Assembly: GCA_964020085.1 (NCBI GenBank)
Contig: CAXHUQ010001482.1
Coordinates: 2,501-66,500, forward strand
Reading direction: 5' to 3'
Source: Micromussa lordhowensis
Taxonomy: Eukaryota; Cnidaria; Anthozoa; Scleractinia; Lobophylliidae
DNA: 64,000 bases
Made by a program: the position numbers and the translations under genes. Shown here piece after piece: positions 22,601 to 34,639 of the stretch (positions within the stretch are counted from its first letter, which is position 1; each line of letters begins with the position of its first letter). The notes under the pieces are model-generated. The model did not search any database. It was given only the letters and a program-made list of their open reading frames with translations, and was not told the DNA's origin.

Positions 22601-22979
22601 AAATTTAGTGAGTTTTTGACAAAGTTCACTTTTGATCAAAATACCTAATGCCCTTTTCCCACCAGGCCCTTCAATTGCCCATTATTAACAACTTACAATG
22701 TATGTTACGCAGAAAAATGCAGACATGTGATTCACTCTACATGTAGGTTAATATTTAACTCGGGACCCTTACAGGGTATCCAATAAAAGGAAAATAGGTG
22801 AGTTTTCAAGTTTAAAATGTGATGACTCACCAAAAAGTAGCAATTAAGAGGTACATGTACATGTATTAAAAAGTATTTGAAAATACCAGTAGTATTGTTT
22901 TAAAAAGACCTCCACTTGCCAAATGATTTAATTATAACCTTTTCCTCTTCGATACGAAAACCAGTAATACAAAATGTAC

Positions 22980-23127
22980 CTGCAGATATAAGTATTCCAA
23001 ACACTTCAACTCTCAAAGCTTTGTGAGTCTTGTAAGCTGTTGGTTGGAACCGTATGAATCGTGCACTTGCATATTCCTTGAGACTGTGTTTAACTATGTC
23101 CTTTCTTCCAGAATTACCATTAAACTC
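22980..23127 (-). CDS. Receptor exon: F5/8 C domain 2, second half
   Basis: A 148-nt exon, phase 0 to 1, acceptor CATATTTCAG and donor GTACAT. It encodes EFNGNSGRKDIVKHSLKEY, then ARFIRFQPTAYKTHKAL and RVEVFGILISAG. The R-F-I-R-F-x-P and RVEVFG features are the standard end of discoidin/F5/8 type C domains. It joins the first half without a frame change. Confidence 0.85.
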
Positions 23128-23668
23128 CTGAAATATGAGTTGATAGTAAACGCTATGATGTTATAGCTAAACCTCGTCGTTTAAAAAGACAAAAGTAAGT
23201 GTTGTGCAAGGAAGCACGTTAAGTAATCATATATGTCTTCAAGATAATTGATTGTGGGTAGTGGGAAAGGTAATCCTGGGGCAATTAACCCTGTGATGGT
23301 ACTGAATGTTTGCTTTATGGTACTGAAACCAGGATAAGCAACGGCCTGATTGGTCCCTTGGCTCATATATAAACAGACCTCAAGTATCAAATGCCTTATC
23401 ATTTAAACAAATAAACCATCTTAATGTGAGTGAATCATGGTTCAATTGTTGAGTCATTTACTCATTGCCAGTCTAACTTTCAAAATTTGAAACAAAGACT
23501 CAACTCTCTCAATAAATCATTATTTCAAAGTACCTGACTGTATTTCAGCAAAATGCTCCACCAGGCTGGTTGAAACAGGTCGACATCTCATGCATTGTCA
23601 CAGGTGACTATTTTAACATATATCATTATGTAGTTGTTCTCCTTTACAATAATAACACATGGACAAAC

Positions 23669-23982
23669 CTTATCACTGCCGTCCTCTTGATAGGTGTGCC
23701 AATTATTGGCATGGTCAATTAATGCTAACTGTAGCTTGTACTTTCTTGTCCAGTGATCAGCACTTGGGTTTCCTTGTGTAGCCACAGCACAGATAGCAAA
23801 CTCATAAAGCAGGTCAATTTGTAGGTAGTCATCACCATCATTGTTATCGCTTGGTAACCATGCACCATCTCCATTCAGTCGCCCTTTGAAAGCTTTATCA
23901 CTACCACTTATTGATGAGGCTGAAAAGCTGTTGTCTGGAAATGCATCGCTGCTTGCTACACCAATGGCCTGCATTGGGCAAG
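23669..23982 (-). CDS. Receptor exon: F5/8 C domain 2, first half
   Basis: A 314-nt exon, phase 1 to 0, acceptor TTCCTTTTCAG and donor GTTTGT. It encodes ACPMQAIGVASSDAFPDNSF, then ARL-like GRLNGDGAWLPSDNN, DYLQIDLLYEFAICAVATQG and WTRKYKLQLALID. The C-P-M-x-x-IG start, S-x-S-S, GAW-x-P, W/YLQIDL and ATQGN motifs define a discoidin domain. By family knowledge these bind sugars or phospholipids. Confidence 0.87.
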
Positions 23983-24481
23983 CTGAAAAGGAATTATGGT
24001 GCTCAAATTACTAAATACAAAGGTCTTATCACAGGGTAAGGACCATGTGGGAAACTTATATCTCATCAAGGGCTATTGGAATCCATAAAAAAAACTGCGG
24101 TTTAGCCCTGCATTTTTCCGAGATAATTAGCTTTGACTCTCAACAAAAATGCTGATGTCAGCATTTGTTTCTGAAAAAGAAGGAAACATATATTTCTTCT
24201 CACTTCACAGATTTTCTTAGAATTTTCCTATACATACAGAAAAGCAAACACACTTATAACGACCTTTAAACTTCATGGTAAATGGTAACATAAAAGCTGC
24301 TTTTGGTATGTTTTTATTGACAAAATTGTTGCAGCAGCAGTTTTTGCGCTACTGAAAGCTCTTCTCCGGTTTAGCCAAAATACAGGGATATGCTGCCATC
24401 CTGGTGTCTTGGTTTTACATCCTGTAGTACAGGCTTGTAGTACAGACTTGATCACAGTAGGAAAATTCTTCTTTCATTTAA

Positions 24482-26684
24482 GGAGGCTCGAAAGGGTTTT
24501 TAGCTGCACGCGCGCGCGCAATCTACACACGCAATAACTAAGATGCACGCGTCAGCTGAATCAGTATTAAAATCAGCACACCGGAAGTTAATGCTGCGTA
24601 AAATCGCGCGAACCGGAAATAAAATCTGTGGAAAACGTTTGTTTATAGCTCGAAAGTTCGCTCGGTGACCTATCTTGATTTTTTGCATACACGCACCATT
24701 CGCGATGGCACTTCAGATATAAAAGTTTCGGGGAAAATTATCTAGTGGAATTTTCTGCAAGCCATAAAACGCGTTTTCTTGAAATATATTTAATTCTACT
24801 AGATAAAATTTTTCCATACTGTCTGAAAAGTTAAAGAATTTAGGGAACTTTCCAACAAAGAGATAAAAATGGTAGGTCACCGAATTAGTTTCTCAGATAA
24901 TTTACAAAAACTGAAATTTAGAGGACGCTTTTGTGGACCTCGTGCGTTGCCATGGTAACTGATATGACGTCACAAGTACCCTTAAAGTATAGCCCAATAA
25001 TAGAGTTGCAAGGAGACATATAGTTTGCCCACACCATTAACCCATTGACTCCTGTGCCGGCCGTAACCGGCCGTGCGAAAACCCACCCCCAATTTCCTGT
25101 GCCGGCCGTAACCGGCCGAAAAAAAGCACGTGAGGACAAATGCCTGTCCTACCCTCCCTGAAGACATTTTGGTTCTCCTATTGTACTATTGTTGTTAAGG
25201 ACAAATAAACCAATGAAAATGGACTTTCTGAGCATATTTTTAGAGGACTTTAGGGGTCCTAGAAAGACGGGTTTTTGTCTTAAAATCACGCGCTCGAAAA
25301 GTGCAGGTAATCATGGCGCGTTGCGGACCAAGTCTACAAACTTCCAGGGTCTTGTTTTCATTCCTAAAACGGAGAAATTACTCCTTTGGCACTTAAAATG
25401 GAAAGAAAAAACATAAATCGATGTTTAGGTGGCCTTAGAGTGGAAGATCAAGGTGAATGGAACCCTCAGACCTTTCTGGTGAATAATTTTCCTTCCTTCA
25501 ACCGCGGAGAAAACAAGACGATCGGGTGCGTTTTCAAGCGAGTTTTGAATACAGATCGCGGATTTAAAGCAGCTGCCTCGACTTTAGAAAACAAAAATGG
25601 TTATGTGCAGTATTAGTTCGAAGTTGAATTCAGCTTTTAGCACGATAGGAAAAGCCACGGCCGATAAAATAACTGCAAAACTTGAAGAGAAAAACTCACG
25701 CTTTCGCTTTTGCGTGAAAATTAATTCGAGCATGTGGTCGTGCCGCGAAGCACGTCTCTAAAATTTTGAACATTTTTGTGCTTTTAGATAAGTTGTTTTG
25801 CCTCATCTTGAATGAAAATTTATTTTTATTGAACTTCCTGTCACGTTTCTTTCATTTGGTTGCCTATATTTGGGAATTTTAGGTTTTAAAAGTGAACAGT
25901 ATTTTTGAACGCTGGAATTCTGCATATTTAATTTACGGCGAGCCCTCGTGGTTTGTTTGTTTAGTGTATTCGCTTCCCTCAAATATATTTTATCGAGTCT
26001 TGTTCAGCTTCTACAGAACACCTGAGGATAGAACTAAGTTGGCACTAAATTTACACAGTTGAAAAACGATTTATCTCTAAATAATTGCCTTGTTTTTGTC
26101 GTCTTATTGATGTACATTTTTCAACTTTCTTTCGCTGCGCTGTATTATTTCGTCGGGCGGCAAACAAATTATCCGATTTCTTCTTTTTGAATTGGTTTTA
26201 CGTGTGTTTTTCGCCTTTTATTTTCTGGTATTTTCTTAAATGTTCTCTGTTATAGTAAAAGAATGGAAATTCTGTTGTATTTGGTTTCGTTTCATCCTCT
26301 GAAGTAAACATTTAACTCATTTTTGCGTATTCAATTTTCTCGCCGTTTTGTCACGCGGCAAAGAAAAAATATAATTTCTTGTTTTCTTACAAGTTATACG
26401 CATCAAGTTGAGTTCTTTTTGATGATATTTTTTACTATTTTGGCCGTTCATTTATTGAACTTTAAATAAACGAAGTCTTGAAACCTGATCTTGTGTCTGT
26501 GGTTACTGCGCATATGGTTTATTTTTGTGCTTTCACTCGCTCTGGCATATTTCCAAAAAACGCCAGGAAATTAGGGGTGGGTCGCGGACAGTTTGATGCA
26601 GGAGTCAATGGGTTAAACATCCTTCTTTGTAATCTTCCATCGTTTCACAAGCAATATAGCAACGAAAAACCCTTTCGAGCCTCC
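24482..26684. mobile_element. TTAA element (GGAGGCTCGAAAGGG ends)
   Basis: TTAA at 24478-24481 and 26685-26688 flanks perfect inverted ends (GGAGGCTCGAAAGGGTTTTT). Its 2,203 bp includes a second element at 25041-26612, leaving about 630 bp of its own. A CG alternating tract (CGCGCGCGCG) lies near the left end. No transposase is present, so it is a MITE of Kolobok or piggyBac type. Confidence 0.75.
25041..26612. mobile_element. piggyBac-like TTAA element nested in the previous one
   Basis: TTAA at 25037-25040 and 26613-26616 flanks CCCATTGACTCCTG and CAGGAGTCAATGGG. Inner inverted blocks ACCCACCCCCAATTTCCTG and CAGGAAATTAGGGGTGGGT also pair. TTAA plus CCC ends is typical of piggyBac. Near the left end GCCGGCCGTAACCGGCCG occurs twice (about 25056 and 25101), a candidate transposase binding site. 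Open frames inside (up to 76 codons) show no transposase motif, so the copy looks non-autonomous. Confidence 0.75.
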
Positions 26685-26688
26685 TTAA

Positions 26689-27761
26689 GTCGCATAAGTG
26701 GTAGCGTAGTTGATTACGTCAATGTCAACCCAAGCACGCATGTGGCGTATAAACCATGCCTTGCATGATGCACAGAAAACTTAAGATGTACGCACTAGCA
26801 AAAGTAGGCACCATCCTTAAACCTTTATTTGCTGTGTACTAAAATTTAACGTTTCCAAGATCTAATCCAAAACAACCTATGACCCAAGAAAGGACAATAA
26901 CCCTAAATCTAAATTAACATTAACAACTAGAACTATTGCTATACATGTTCTTGCATACCATGGGTTCACTAATCAACAGTGCATAAAATCAAACAATAAT
27001 AACAACTGTTTAAAAGCTATAGAGACAATTATGTGATAAAAATAAAGGCCTATACACATAACTTGCAAAAATACTTTAACATTAATAAGTTTGCTTGTTA
27101 TAGAGAATAAGCAAAGAAAACAAACATAGTGTTCAATCAAATGGAAACAAAAAATTCAAGGATGACCTCAGTTATGTTTCTGCACATCATTATTGTACAA
27201 TCATCTAATTTATGTCCCAATATCAATGTACCTCTCTGACACAGAAATCACAGAAAAAGTCCACACCCCTGTCATTCAGTCCCAGTTTGCATTGACTTTG
27301 GTGGTCAGCTAGTGCTTTTCACTTTGCAGAATATGAACAAATAGAAACCTTGATAAGACTTCATCTGAGCAGGGTGTACAATTGCTGTTTTCCAAGACAG
27401 CTTTGAATTTAATTTACTGTGGTGTATTACATTGATTTTCATTCATTTGAAATGCAATACGGTATGTTAAAGTAGCAAACTTGAAAATTTTACGCTGATT
27501 GTAACTTGATACTTTTGGTTTCCTAACAAAGGTATGAAACATGATACCCTTATGTTCTCAAAAACACATGGAAGATGTGCGTTTATTGCCTAGAAAACCA
27601 TAAAATGTGATTTAGACACACCCCTCCCCCTATTCAACTGCTAAGATCAAGTTCTCACAGAGCTAGAGATTTCAAGATGATTTGTAAAGATGACTATTTA
27701 ATTTGCTTTGGATTGCCACCTGCATTCTAGGGTGTTTCAGATTTAGGTATAATGGCCTGAA
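26689..27761. other. Intron, nothing recognised
   Basis: AT-rich receptor intron between the nested TTAA elements and a small MITE. No exon, RNA gene or bounded repeat found. Confidence 0.45.
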
Positions 27762-27763
27762 TA

Positions 27764-27984
27764 GACCATTTTCGATGCATTAAAATTCTGACATGGCTCC
27801 GAGGCTTACTCCTACTACTAATCCTTATCGGGCCCATGAGGACTCTTAAGGCCAGGGCTCCGAGGCTTGGGGGAATAAAAAACAAAAGAAATTATATTGA
27901 TCTCTCAACCTCGATAAGATTTCTATTGTTTTATCCCCTCAAACCTCGAAGCCAAGTTAGAATTTTAATATATCAAAAATGGTC
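27764..27984. mobile_element. 221-bp MITE (GACCATTTT ends, TA flanks)
   Basis: The left TA-GACCATTTTCGATGCATT and the right end, whose reverse complement is GACCATTTTTGATATATT, pair and continue through AAAATTCT and GGCT.CGAGG. Flanks are TA. A related half copy lies at 29590-29715. It is a non-autonomous Tc1/mariner-type insertion. Confidence 0.65.
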
Positions 27985-28379
27985 TATTCAAACGGCACAG
28001 CCCAATTCAGCAGTTTTCATTTATCTCACCAACACTAATATTCATGTGAGTGATTTCCAACATGGGTAACGCTTTGTTTACAGCCAGTCATTCACACAGC
28101 GAAACTCTCTTACGACCACCATACATGTGCACCTTAAAAATGTGGTTGTGTTCATTTTAGGACCACCACTGGGCCATAAAGAAGTGGTCACTAGTACTAA
28201 TCCTCCCTTAAATGATTTCATGATGGGACTATCTATAACCCAAATACAACTGACAACTATAAACTTTAAACTAGCAACAAGAATAAGTGTGGGTCAGTCA
28301 GTCAAGTCAGTCTCCTCAAAAGACCCAACAATAACACTGCAATATGTAAGCGAGAGCCCTATGCAACTCTTGATTTTGC

Positions 28380-28817
28380 TCAAAATATTCCATTAACCTC
28401 ATGCCAAGAACAATTTGAAAAAGAAGAACCGAACAAAATCTGGGGTATGATTTCTGTTAGCTGAAGACAGAAGGTGCAATTGGGATTTGAAACGTATCTT
28501 ATTTTACACAGATGTTCATTAGTAAACGTAACAGAATTTTTTTTCAGCCTTTGCTTACAATTTTTCTCGACTAATATCTGTACATCATATGCAATGAAAA
28601 TTCCTAGAAACTTAATGCAAGTTTCCATTTGACTCCAAGTGGTTCATTTTCACAGTTCTGGAGGGAGCCAATCCACATTGCTTCTGTTTTTGCAACATTA
28701 TGTTTTAGTCCAGAAACTTTCTTAAAACAATAAAGGAATACAAACAAAGCTTGTGTAGAATCTAAATCTGATAAAACAACAGTTGTGTCATCAGCGAACT
28801 GCAGCAGTTTAGTTTCT
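28380..28817 (-). pseudogene. L1/Tx1-type LINE fragment (RT palm and C-terminus)
   Basis: On the minus strand, KLLQFADDTTVVLSDLDS, VSGLKHNVAKTEAMWIGSL and EPLGVKW match the RT palm region of the two large LINEs in this window. After a frame change comes FLGIFIAYD, then a jump to the C-terminal part (LCKIRYVSNPNCTFC). A large internal deletion and a frameshift make it a relic. Confidence 0.75.
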
Positions 28818-29587
28818 AAATCATTTATTTTTTTCCTTTAATAATTATCGTCTTGGTTTTGTATAGTAATCGCTAGGATTTTGAGCGCAGAGACAAAAAG
28901 GTTTGTAAATTGTTGAGCTCAGTGCTCTGTGTCTAATTTGTTGCACTGACCAATTTCTCGAGTGTTGCCTGAAGAGAACACAATGGAAATTTCCTACACT
29001 TCATGACGGAGATGTAGATTTAGAATTTTGAAGTTGAAAAGCCAGGTTAATCGGGTAGTCAGCATTTCATGGGGACAATATTATTTCGGTAGTTGTCTGT
29101 TTTTTAATGTGTAATTTCAGAACCCAAATTATCTGCTCTAGGTCAAAAATGATTTTAACCTAGTTTGATTCTCAGTTTCCTTTGTCTTTGAACCCTAATT
29201 ATTCATGACCCATGAATAGTTAGGGCTGAGAGACACAGGAATTTCAATTTAACCTGAATTTCAATTTGATCTACATCATGTCCATACCCTCACCATGGAG
29301 GGAATTTCATGTAAGCCCTCAAGCTCCCTCCATTATGAGAAAATGAAAATAACCCTCCCACCCCTCACAATTTCCACGAGTATATGTACACCCCCCAAAC
29401 CCTCTGGAAAAATAGTTTTGGCAAGAACATGTGTTCAAAGTTAAAGTAAACACTCCAAACACTTAGCCATTTGCACTGCTTGTCACTGCTGTTTATTCTC
29501 AATCTGAAGACACCCACCAAGAAAACATACAGCAATTTATTTAAACATGCTTTAAAAGAAAATAGATAACATGGTAACTTGTCAAAC
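28818..29587. other. Intron, nothing recognised
   Basis: Receptor intron without coding exon or complete repeat. Confidence 0.4.
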
Positions 29588-29589
29588 AG

Positions 29590-29715
29590 ACCAATTTCGA
29601 TATATTAAAATTCAGCCTAACACAATATACCTCAGCACAAGGCTCTGAGGAATAAACCCCACAAACTCTGTAGTTATTCCACAGAGCCTCTTACTATTGT
29701 TTTAGGCTGAATTGC
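29590..29715. repeat. Fold-back repeat related to the GACC MITE
   Basis: CAGACCAATTTCGATATATT, AAAATTCAGCCTAACAC and GGCTCTGAGGAATAAA match one end of the MITE at 27764. AATTCAGCCTAA and TTAGGCTGAATT pair as inverted arms, as do GGCTCTGAGGAATAA and TTATTCCACAGAGCC. The outer end is degraded. Confidence 0.5.
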
Positions 29716-29942
29716 TTGACAAAGGGTCATGTACTTCATGATAGTAAATTTTGATGACTTGCCCTTCAGAGTGTCAACCTTTCAAAACAGGTGACCAAGT
29801 TAACTTTCCATCCACTGTTCTTTACTTTACTGTACTTTCACTGTTTTAGTAGTCTCTAGAGATCACAAATAGCTATACATACTGCACCAAAGACATGCAC
29901 TGTACCCTTCAGGGTAATAATGTAACTTAACATGTACCATAC

Positions 29943-30134
29943 CTCTTCTTTCCGAGTAAACTTCAACTTCACAGAGTGTGAGTGGTTTGTTTTTGCCTTT
30001 AAGTCTGATTATCACGTATCTCCCTTTTAACCTAGGGTGACAGAAGAAAGATCTCCCTTCTCCAACTGGAAACTGGTATGTGTAGGTGTCACCACACTTA
30101 GGATTAGCAAGACTCGCACCATTGTCTACCATAC
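29943..30134 (-). CDS. Receptor exon: FTP-like domain 2, second half
   Basis: A 192-nt phase 1-1 exon, acceptor TTAATCTTTTAG and donor GTATGG. It encodes GMVDNGASLANPKCG, YQFPVGEGRSFFCHPRLKG and RYVIIRLKGKNKPLTLCEVEVY. The C-x-P...G-RYV-x-I and LTLCEVEVY signatures are those of fucolectin-tachylectin-pentraxin-1 domains. It completes the domain begun at 38089. Fucose binding is a family property; Ca and sugar contacts were not verified. Confidence 0.87.
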
Positions 30135-30340
30135 CTAAAAGATTAAATACAGTAACTGTGACAGTACACAACAACAACAGCAAAGTTTACCAGGCATTGA
30201 CCCTAAACATACCACTGAAACCACATATGAACATGTTGAGCTTAAAACATCAGCTCTACAATATAACTTCAATAGCCTTGTAACACTATTTAGAGAACTT
30301 TTATTGGTAAAATAATTGATAATATGTAGAGTATATTTAC

Positions 30341-30524
30341 GGGTTAGAGACTGTTGTGAGTGTTTTGTTTTCAAATACACGCACACGCTTGCTGTACAAT
30401 GAACGAGAAATTTTCAATACTGCACGAAGTGAAGCTGAGTGCAGTATTGAAAATTTCAAGTTCATTGTACAGTAAGCAAGTGCGTGTATTTGAAAACAAA
30501 ACACGAACTAACAGTCTCTAACCC
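30341..30524. repeat. Near-perfect 184-bp hairpin (inverted repeat)
   Basis: Two arms of about 85 bp, starting GGGTTAGAGACTGTT and ending AACAGTCTCTAACCC, pair along nearly their full length. Shared blocks are TTTGTTTTCAAATACACGCA, TTCATTGTACAG and AATTTTCAATACTGCAC. The loop is about 15 bp. It is probably a fold-back MITE; a transcript would form long double-stranded RNA. No target duplication is clear. Confidence 0.8.
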
Positions 30525-30782
30525 TTTTAATAATCAATTTGAGTTCACTGCTGGCGATAGACTTACAATGGCTTCCCACCCGAACACTGCACAGTTTTTA
30601 TGCGTTATTGTAATAACGCACTCTGTCACTTTGATGTCGCCAGGTAACGAGAACTCACGTGATCAATTTTAACCAATGACGCGTGCGGATTTTAGACAGT
30701 GAACGAAGATTGAATATTAAACATGTAAAACATGTACATAAGAAAATGATGGTTATAACTTGTTCATGTAACCCTCCTCCTC

Positions 30783-32105
30783 TTAGCACCATACAGGAGA
30801 AAAGAGGTCATGCAGCTCTTGAGGATTCTCAGCTTGGTGTGCTTGCTGTACATCTTTGACCTCCAGACAGGATTGAGAGTGTCGTGACCTTCTTGCAATT
30901 GACAGCCTGCATCTGGTGTCTTTGTGCGACCCACCTGCTTCATGGACTGTGGCTCCTGGGTAGATGAAGTAGTTCACATCTTCAACTTCTAGTCCATCAA
31001 CTGAAATCGCTGCAGCAACCTTGGCATTTGTTTGTAGCACCTTTGTCATGGTGGTGTTAATGCAGAGTCCAATGTACCTTGAGACCTGAAGGTGACAGCT
31101 GTACTTCTCTTGGAGATCTTTGTGCCAGCTTGAGAGAAGTGCTATGTCTTCAGCATAATCAAGATCCTATAGGAACTAGCGAACTTTCATTTCAGACCTC
31201 TCTTTGCATTGGTGGTGTTCCTCATTGTCCAGTGGATGACAATGTTGAAGAGAAAACTAGACATAACACGGCTCTGCTTGACTTCTGTCTGTACAGGGAA
31301 AAAGTCTGATGTCCATCCGTTTTAAATAATGCACAAGGTGATTCCACCATAAAGCTATTGTATGATGTTCACGAAGTTGTCAGGAATGTTATAATGCCTA
31401 AGAACGTCAGTTACCGACATGCTACTTTGGTCATTGAGCACACTTGATCTTGCTACATATTGTTATATTTCTTTTCTCTTTTTAATTAATGTAATTTCTG
31501 TTACATGTAATACTGTTCAAGTTGTAAATAGTGTAAAACAATATAAAATCTAAATGTTCCAGAGCTTATCTTTTCTTAACCTTTCAAAGATGTTCTTGAA
31601 ATTGATGACACTGATATACAAGGGTGTTTGCCACTCAGCACTGTGTTCAAAGATATTTCTAAGGATAAAGATCTGTTCAGTTAACCCCCTTCCTCTTGGG
31701 TAGGCAGCCTGTTGTTGCCGTAATCAGGAGCATTCTGCAGAAGAGCGTTTATGGTACTGAAAGAAAGAATATCCTTGGGTAATTACAGTCACAAATAGAT
31801 CGATCACCTTTCTTGGGTATTTTGGCCCAGAGAGCTTTCCTCCAGTCAGACGGCCAGGCTTTACATTGATCAAGAGTCTGATTGCAGATATTCAGAAGCT
31901 GGTTCAAGGTGAATGTAGGGTTGGCTTTCAGCATTTCTGCATTACTATTGTCCACACCAGGTGCTTTACTGTTCTTCAGACCACATATGGCTTGTCCCAG
32001 TTCTTGGATTGTAAAGGAGTCTGTATACATCTCTATGGGCTCTTTGCAGCAGTTGAGCTGGCATCCTCCAAGAAGATCAGTTCCTTCACAAGCCACAGCC
32101 AACAT
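30783..32105 (-). pseudogene. Decayed non-LTR retrotransposon RT fragment
   Basis: Minus-strand pieces in order: ELGQAICGLKNSKAPGVDNS, LLNICNQTLDQCKAWPSDWR, KALWAKIPKKGDRSICDCNY and FLSVP (31749-32105); then LDYAEDIALLSSWHKDLQEK (about 31110-31170); then MTKVLQTNAKVAAAISVDGL and EVEDVNYFIYPGATV (30783-31049). These follow the RT order of a third LINE type, unlike the L1-type and CR1-type copies here. The catalytic YADD box reads YAED. Frameshifts and gaps separate the parts. The clade is unresolved. Confidence 0.75.
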
Positions 32106-34639
32106 TTCATGGCAGATTTTGTGAAAGATTTCATAAAATATTTCATTTTGTCAGAGAAGATAGGTTGTGTCCTTTTTCAAGTGCAAAGGAGGCACTTAAG
32201 AACATGAAAAAAAAAATCTTTTAGTTAGGGTGGGGCCAATGTGCTAGCAACAAAGGTAAGGGTCATAAAGAACAGAAGAAAACGCTTGTACAGATCAAGA
32301 AAAAAGAAAGTGAAGAGAATTAAAGTAAACCAGTTGATAAAACATTTTTGAATTTGGGTAAAGAAGTGAAGTGGGGTTCAACATGGTCACATCACGATCC
32401 AATGACTTTCACATCTTTATTCAAGAATACTACATTATTGATACAATTTCTCTTATTACTGTAAGTAAAATTAGCTGTCACTATAATTGTCAATCAATGC
32501 ATAATTATTTTCACACCTCATGTATCAATCCCACAACATCAGAGGAACATCCTAACATGTAATTTCCTTTGTATCTCAAAAGGAAAAGTTCAATGATTGA
32601 AGCACACATTTTAAATTTGTTTTCAACCAGTTCTCAACCCTAGTCGCTTAAATCTAGTGAGTGCTGTCCGACTATCTGGCCAAAAAAAACAGTCTGGGAT
32701 TGTTTATTTTTTTCCTCTTTCAAAAGTTATGATTATTTTAGCAAAGACAACGGATATTACTCAACCTCTTCAAGTTTAATTGCATGACAGAATCTAACAT
32801 GGATTCAGTGTTGATCACTTTCTCATGCTTAAGGTTACAGTATACCTAGAGATCTGAAATTTTCTTGATATTTGTATTTCTGACTTGAAGTACAATGTAG
32901 TGGTCGAAGAGTAATCTCTAACTTCTGAAAAAAAATTTAAAAAGACTAAATATTGGTGGAGAAATGGCAGTTTTATGTTTTAGCTGGAACTGAAAGTTTA
33001 CCTCTGGATTGACAGCCCCATGTGTTTACGAAATAAACGAAGACAATTTTCATGGGAATTACCTATACGGATGTCACAAATTGACTACTGATTGAATGAC
33101 TACTGACTACCAAGCATTTTTGGTACAGGTGTGTTCTATTAAGTTATAAGTAAATTTTGACCACAAAAAAACATGGACCAGTTTGAAAAAGCAAAATCAG
33201 CGAAGAACGACTGAATTAGTACATCAATGAGTGAAGAAGTGAAAGTTCGCCACATGGATAAAAGCTATACCTATCGTATCAAGTGGGCAAAAGAATTGAG
33301 GTAAGAGAAAAGGTTCTGTAGAAATCTGGGAATTTGACAGCAATAACAGGGCTGTTGAAAGACTCTTCTGATGAGTCTAACATCGAAGAATTGTCGGACT
33401 CATTCATTGAAATATTATCCCTGCACAGTTGCTCCAACGCACTTTCTTTTGTTTGTTTTCTTTGCCCAGCTGCTTTAGTTTGTTTTCTGGTGTTCATATC
33501 CTTTTTTGTCTTCCCCATTTTGCCACACCGGCTTCAAGAAAAACCGACTTATAGAAAAATTATCTACCCGCCTTCGGCACCTTGAGTGCATATGCAAAAC
33601 ACACAAGAGTTTTTGGGAGATTCGCATGTAGTTAATGGTAATCAACGTTCTCTGTACTGATTGGACCGCTTATCTGAGAGCCCAGTTGAAGGGGTTTGTG
33701 GGTGGAGTTCGTTTGAGAAGCAGAATATTTTACTTGGCGCTGTTTTCTCAAACACTTTTTTCGCTTGAAGAAGACACTTTAAAGAGGTTTAACGCAAAGG
33801 GAATTTGTTCAAGTGCCCTCAAATCTGGACAGTAGCTAGTTTAAAATATAAACTACAAAAAGCAGCCTGCAAATTGTTTATTTTAAAATATTTTTTCTTT
33901 GAGAGCAATTTTTGCATGACTAATTTTTTAATCCTATTTCAAAAAATGTTATGTAACTTTTTACTGCAATTGAATATGGCAAAACATAGACACCTTTTTG
34001 TATCACTTTGGGTCCTGAAACCAAGAAAAAAAGGTGGCGAAAAACAAAATTCACTTTGAACGTTAGGGTTTTAGTTCTCAAAAGGTGATTCGGGTGCTTG
34101 CATTTAGTGGTCGTTAAAAACTTGGCAATTCATTTTATTTCAAAATTCTTGGTATAGTTTGATAGCCAGTTCTACAAGCTTTAATTTGCTGCAAAGAATG
34201 CATATGCATCATCTACCCTTTCTTAAGCTTTCAGAAAATATATAGAGTACTTTGCTGGGGTTTACATGTAGGTTAAGCAACTGACTGTAAAGCAGTGCCA
34301 AATCAGGTTAGTCATTTAGGGTATACATCTGATTCTCTGTAAGTAAAGAAACCTTTTACTTAACATCACTCAAACAGGAAACATGCATAGTATTTTTAAA
34401 CTTTTCTTCAGTTTGAGTCTGGTTTGCCTGCTGGGATATTTCATGATTTTGTATACAGCCATTTAAAAACAGACTGGTTGCCAGTGCATTGATCTAAGAT
34501 TCATCTTCATCCAGGTTCATTTGTATTACAGTTGCCCGAACAAAAGGACAAGACAGATCAAGGTGCGCATGCACATATCTTGAAAGAAAAAGTAGCAAAT
34601 GAATCGAATAGGTTTTATGAGTTGAACTCACAATATAAC
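32106..34639. other. Intron, no gene recognised
   Basis: Long receptor intron stretch. A minus-strand frame at 33279-33518 (79 codons, starting MGKTKKDMNTRKQTKAAGQR, then acidic and serine-rich) could be an orphan first exon of a transposon gene but has no partner exon. Otherwise nothing with clear ends is seen. Confidence 0.4.

Noticed and set aside
25189..25616. Two overlapping plus-strand frames in the piggyBac-like element, considered as transposase remains
   Set aside because: No DDD-type transposase motif or Cys-rich C-terminus can be recognised.
33279..33518. Minus-strand frame of 79 codons, basic then acidic
   Set aside because: Looks like a first exon of a gene, but no partner exon, repeat ends or known domain can be shown.
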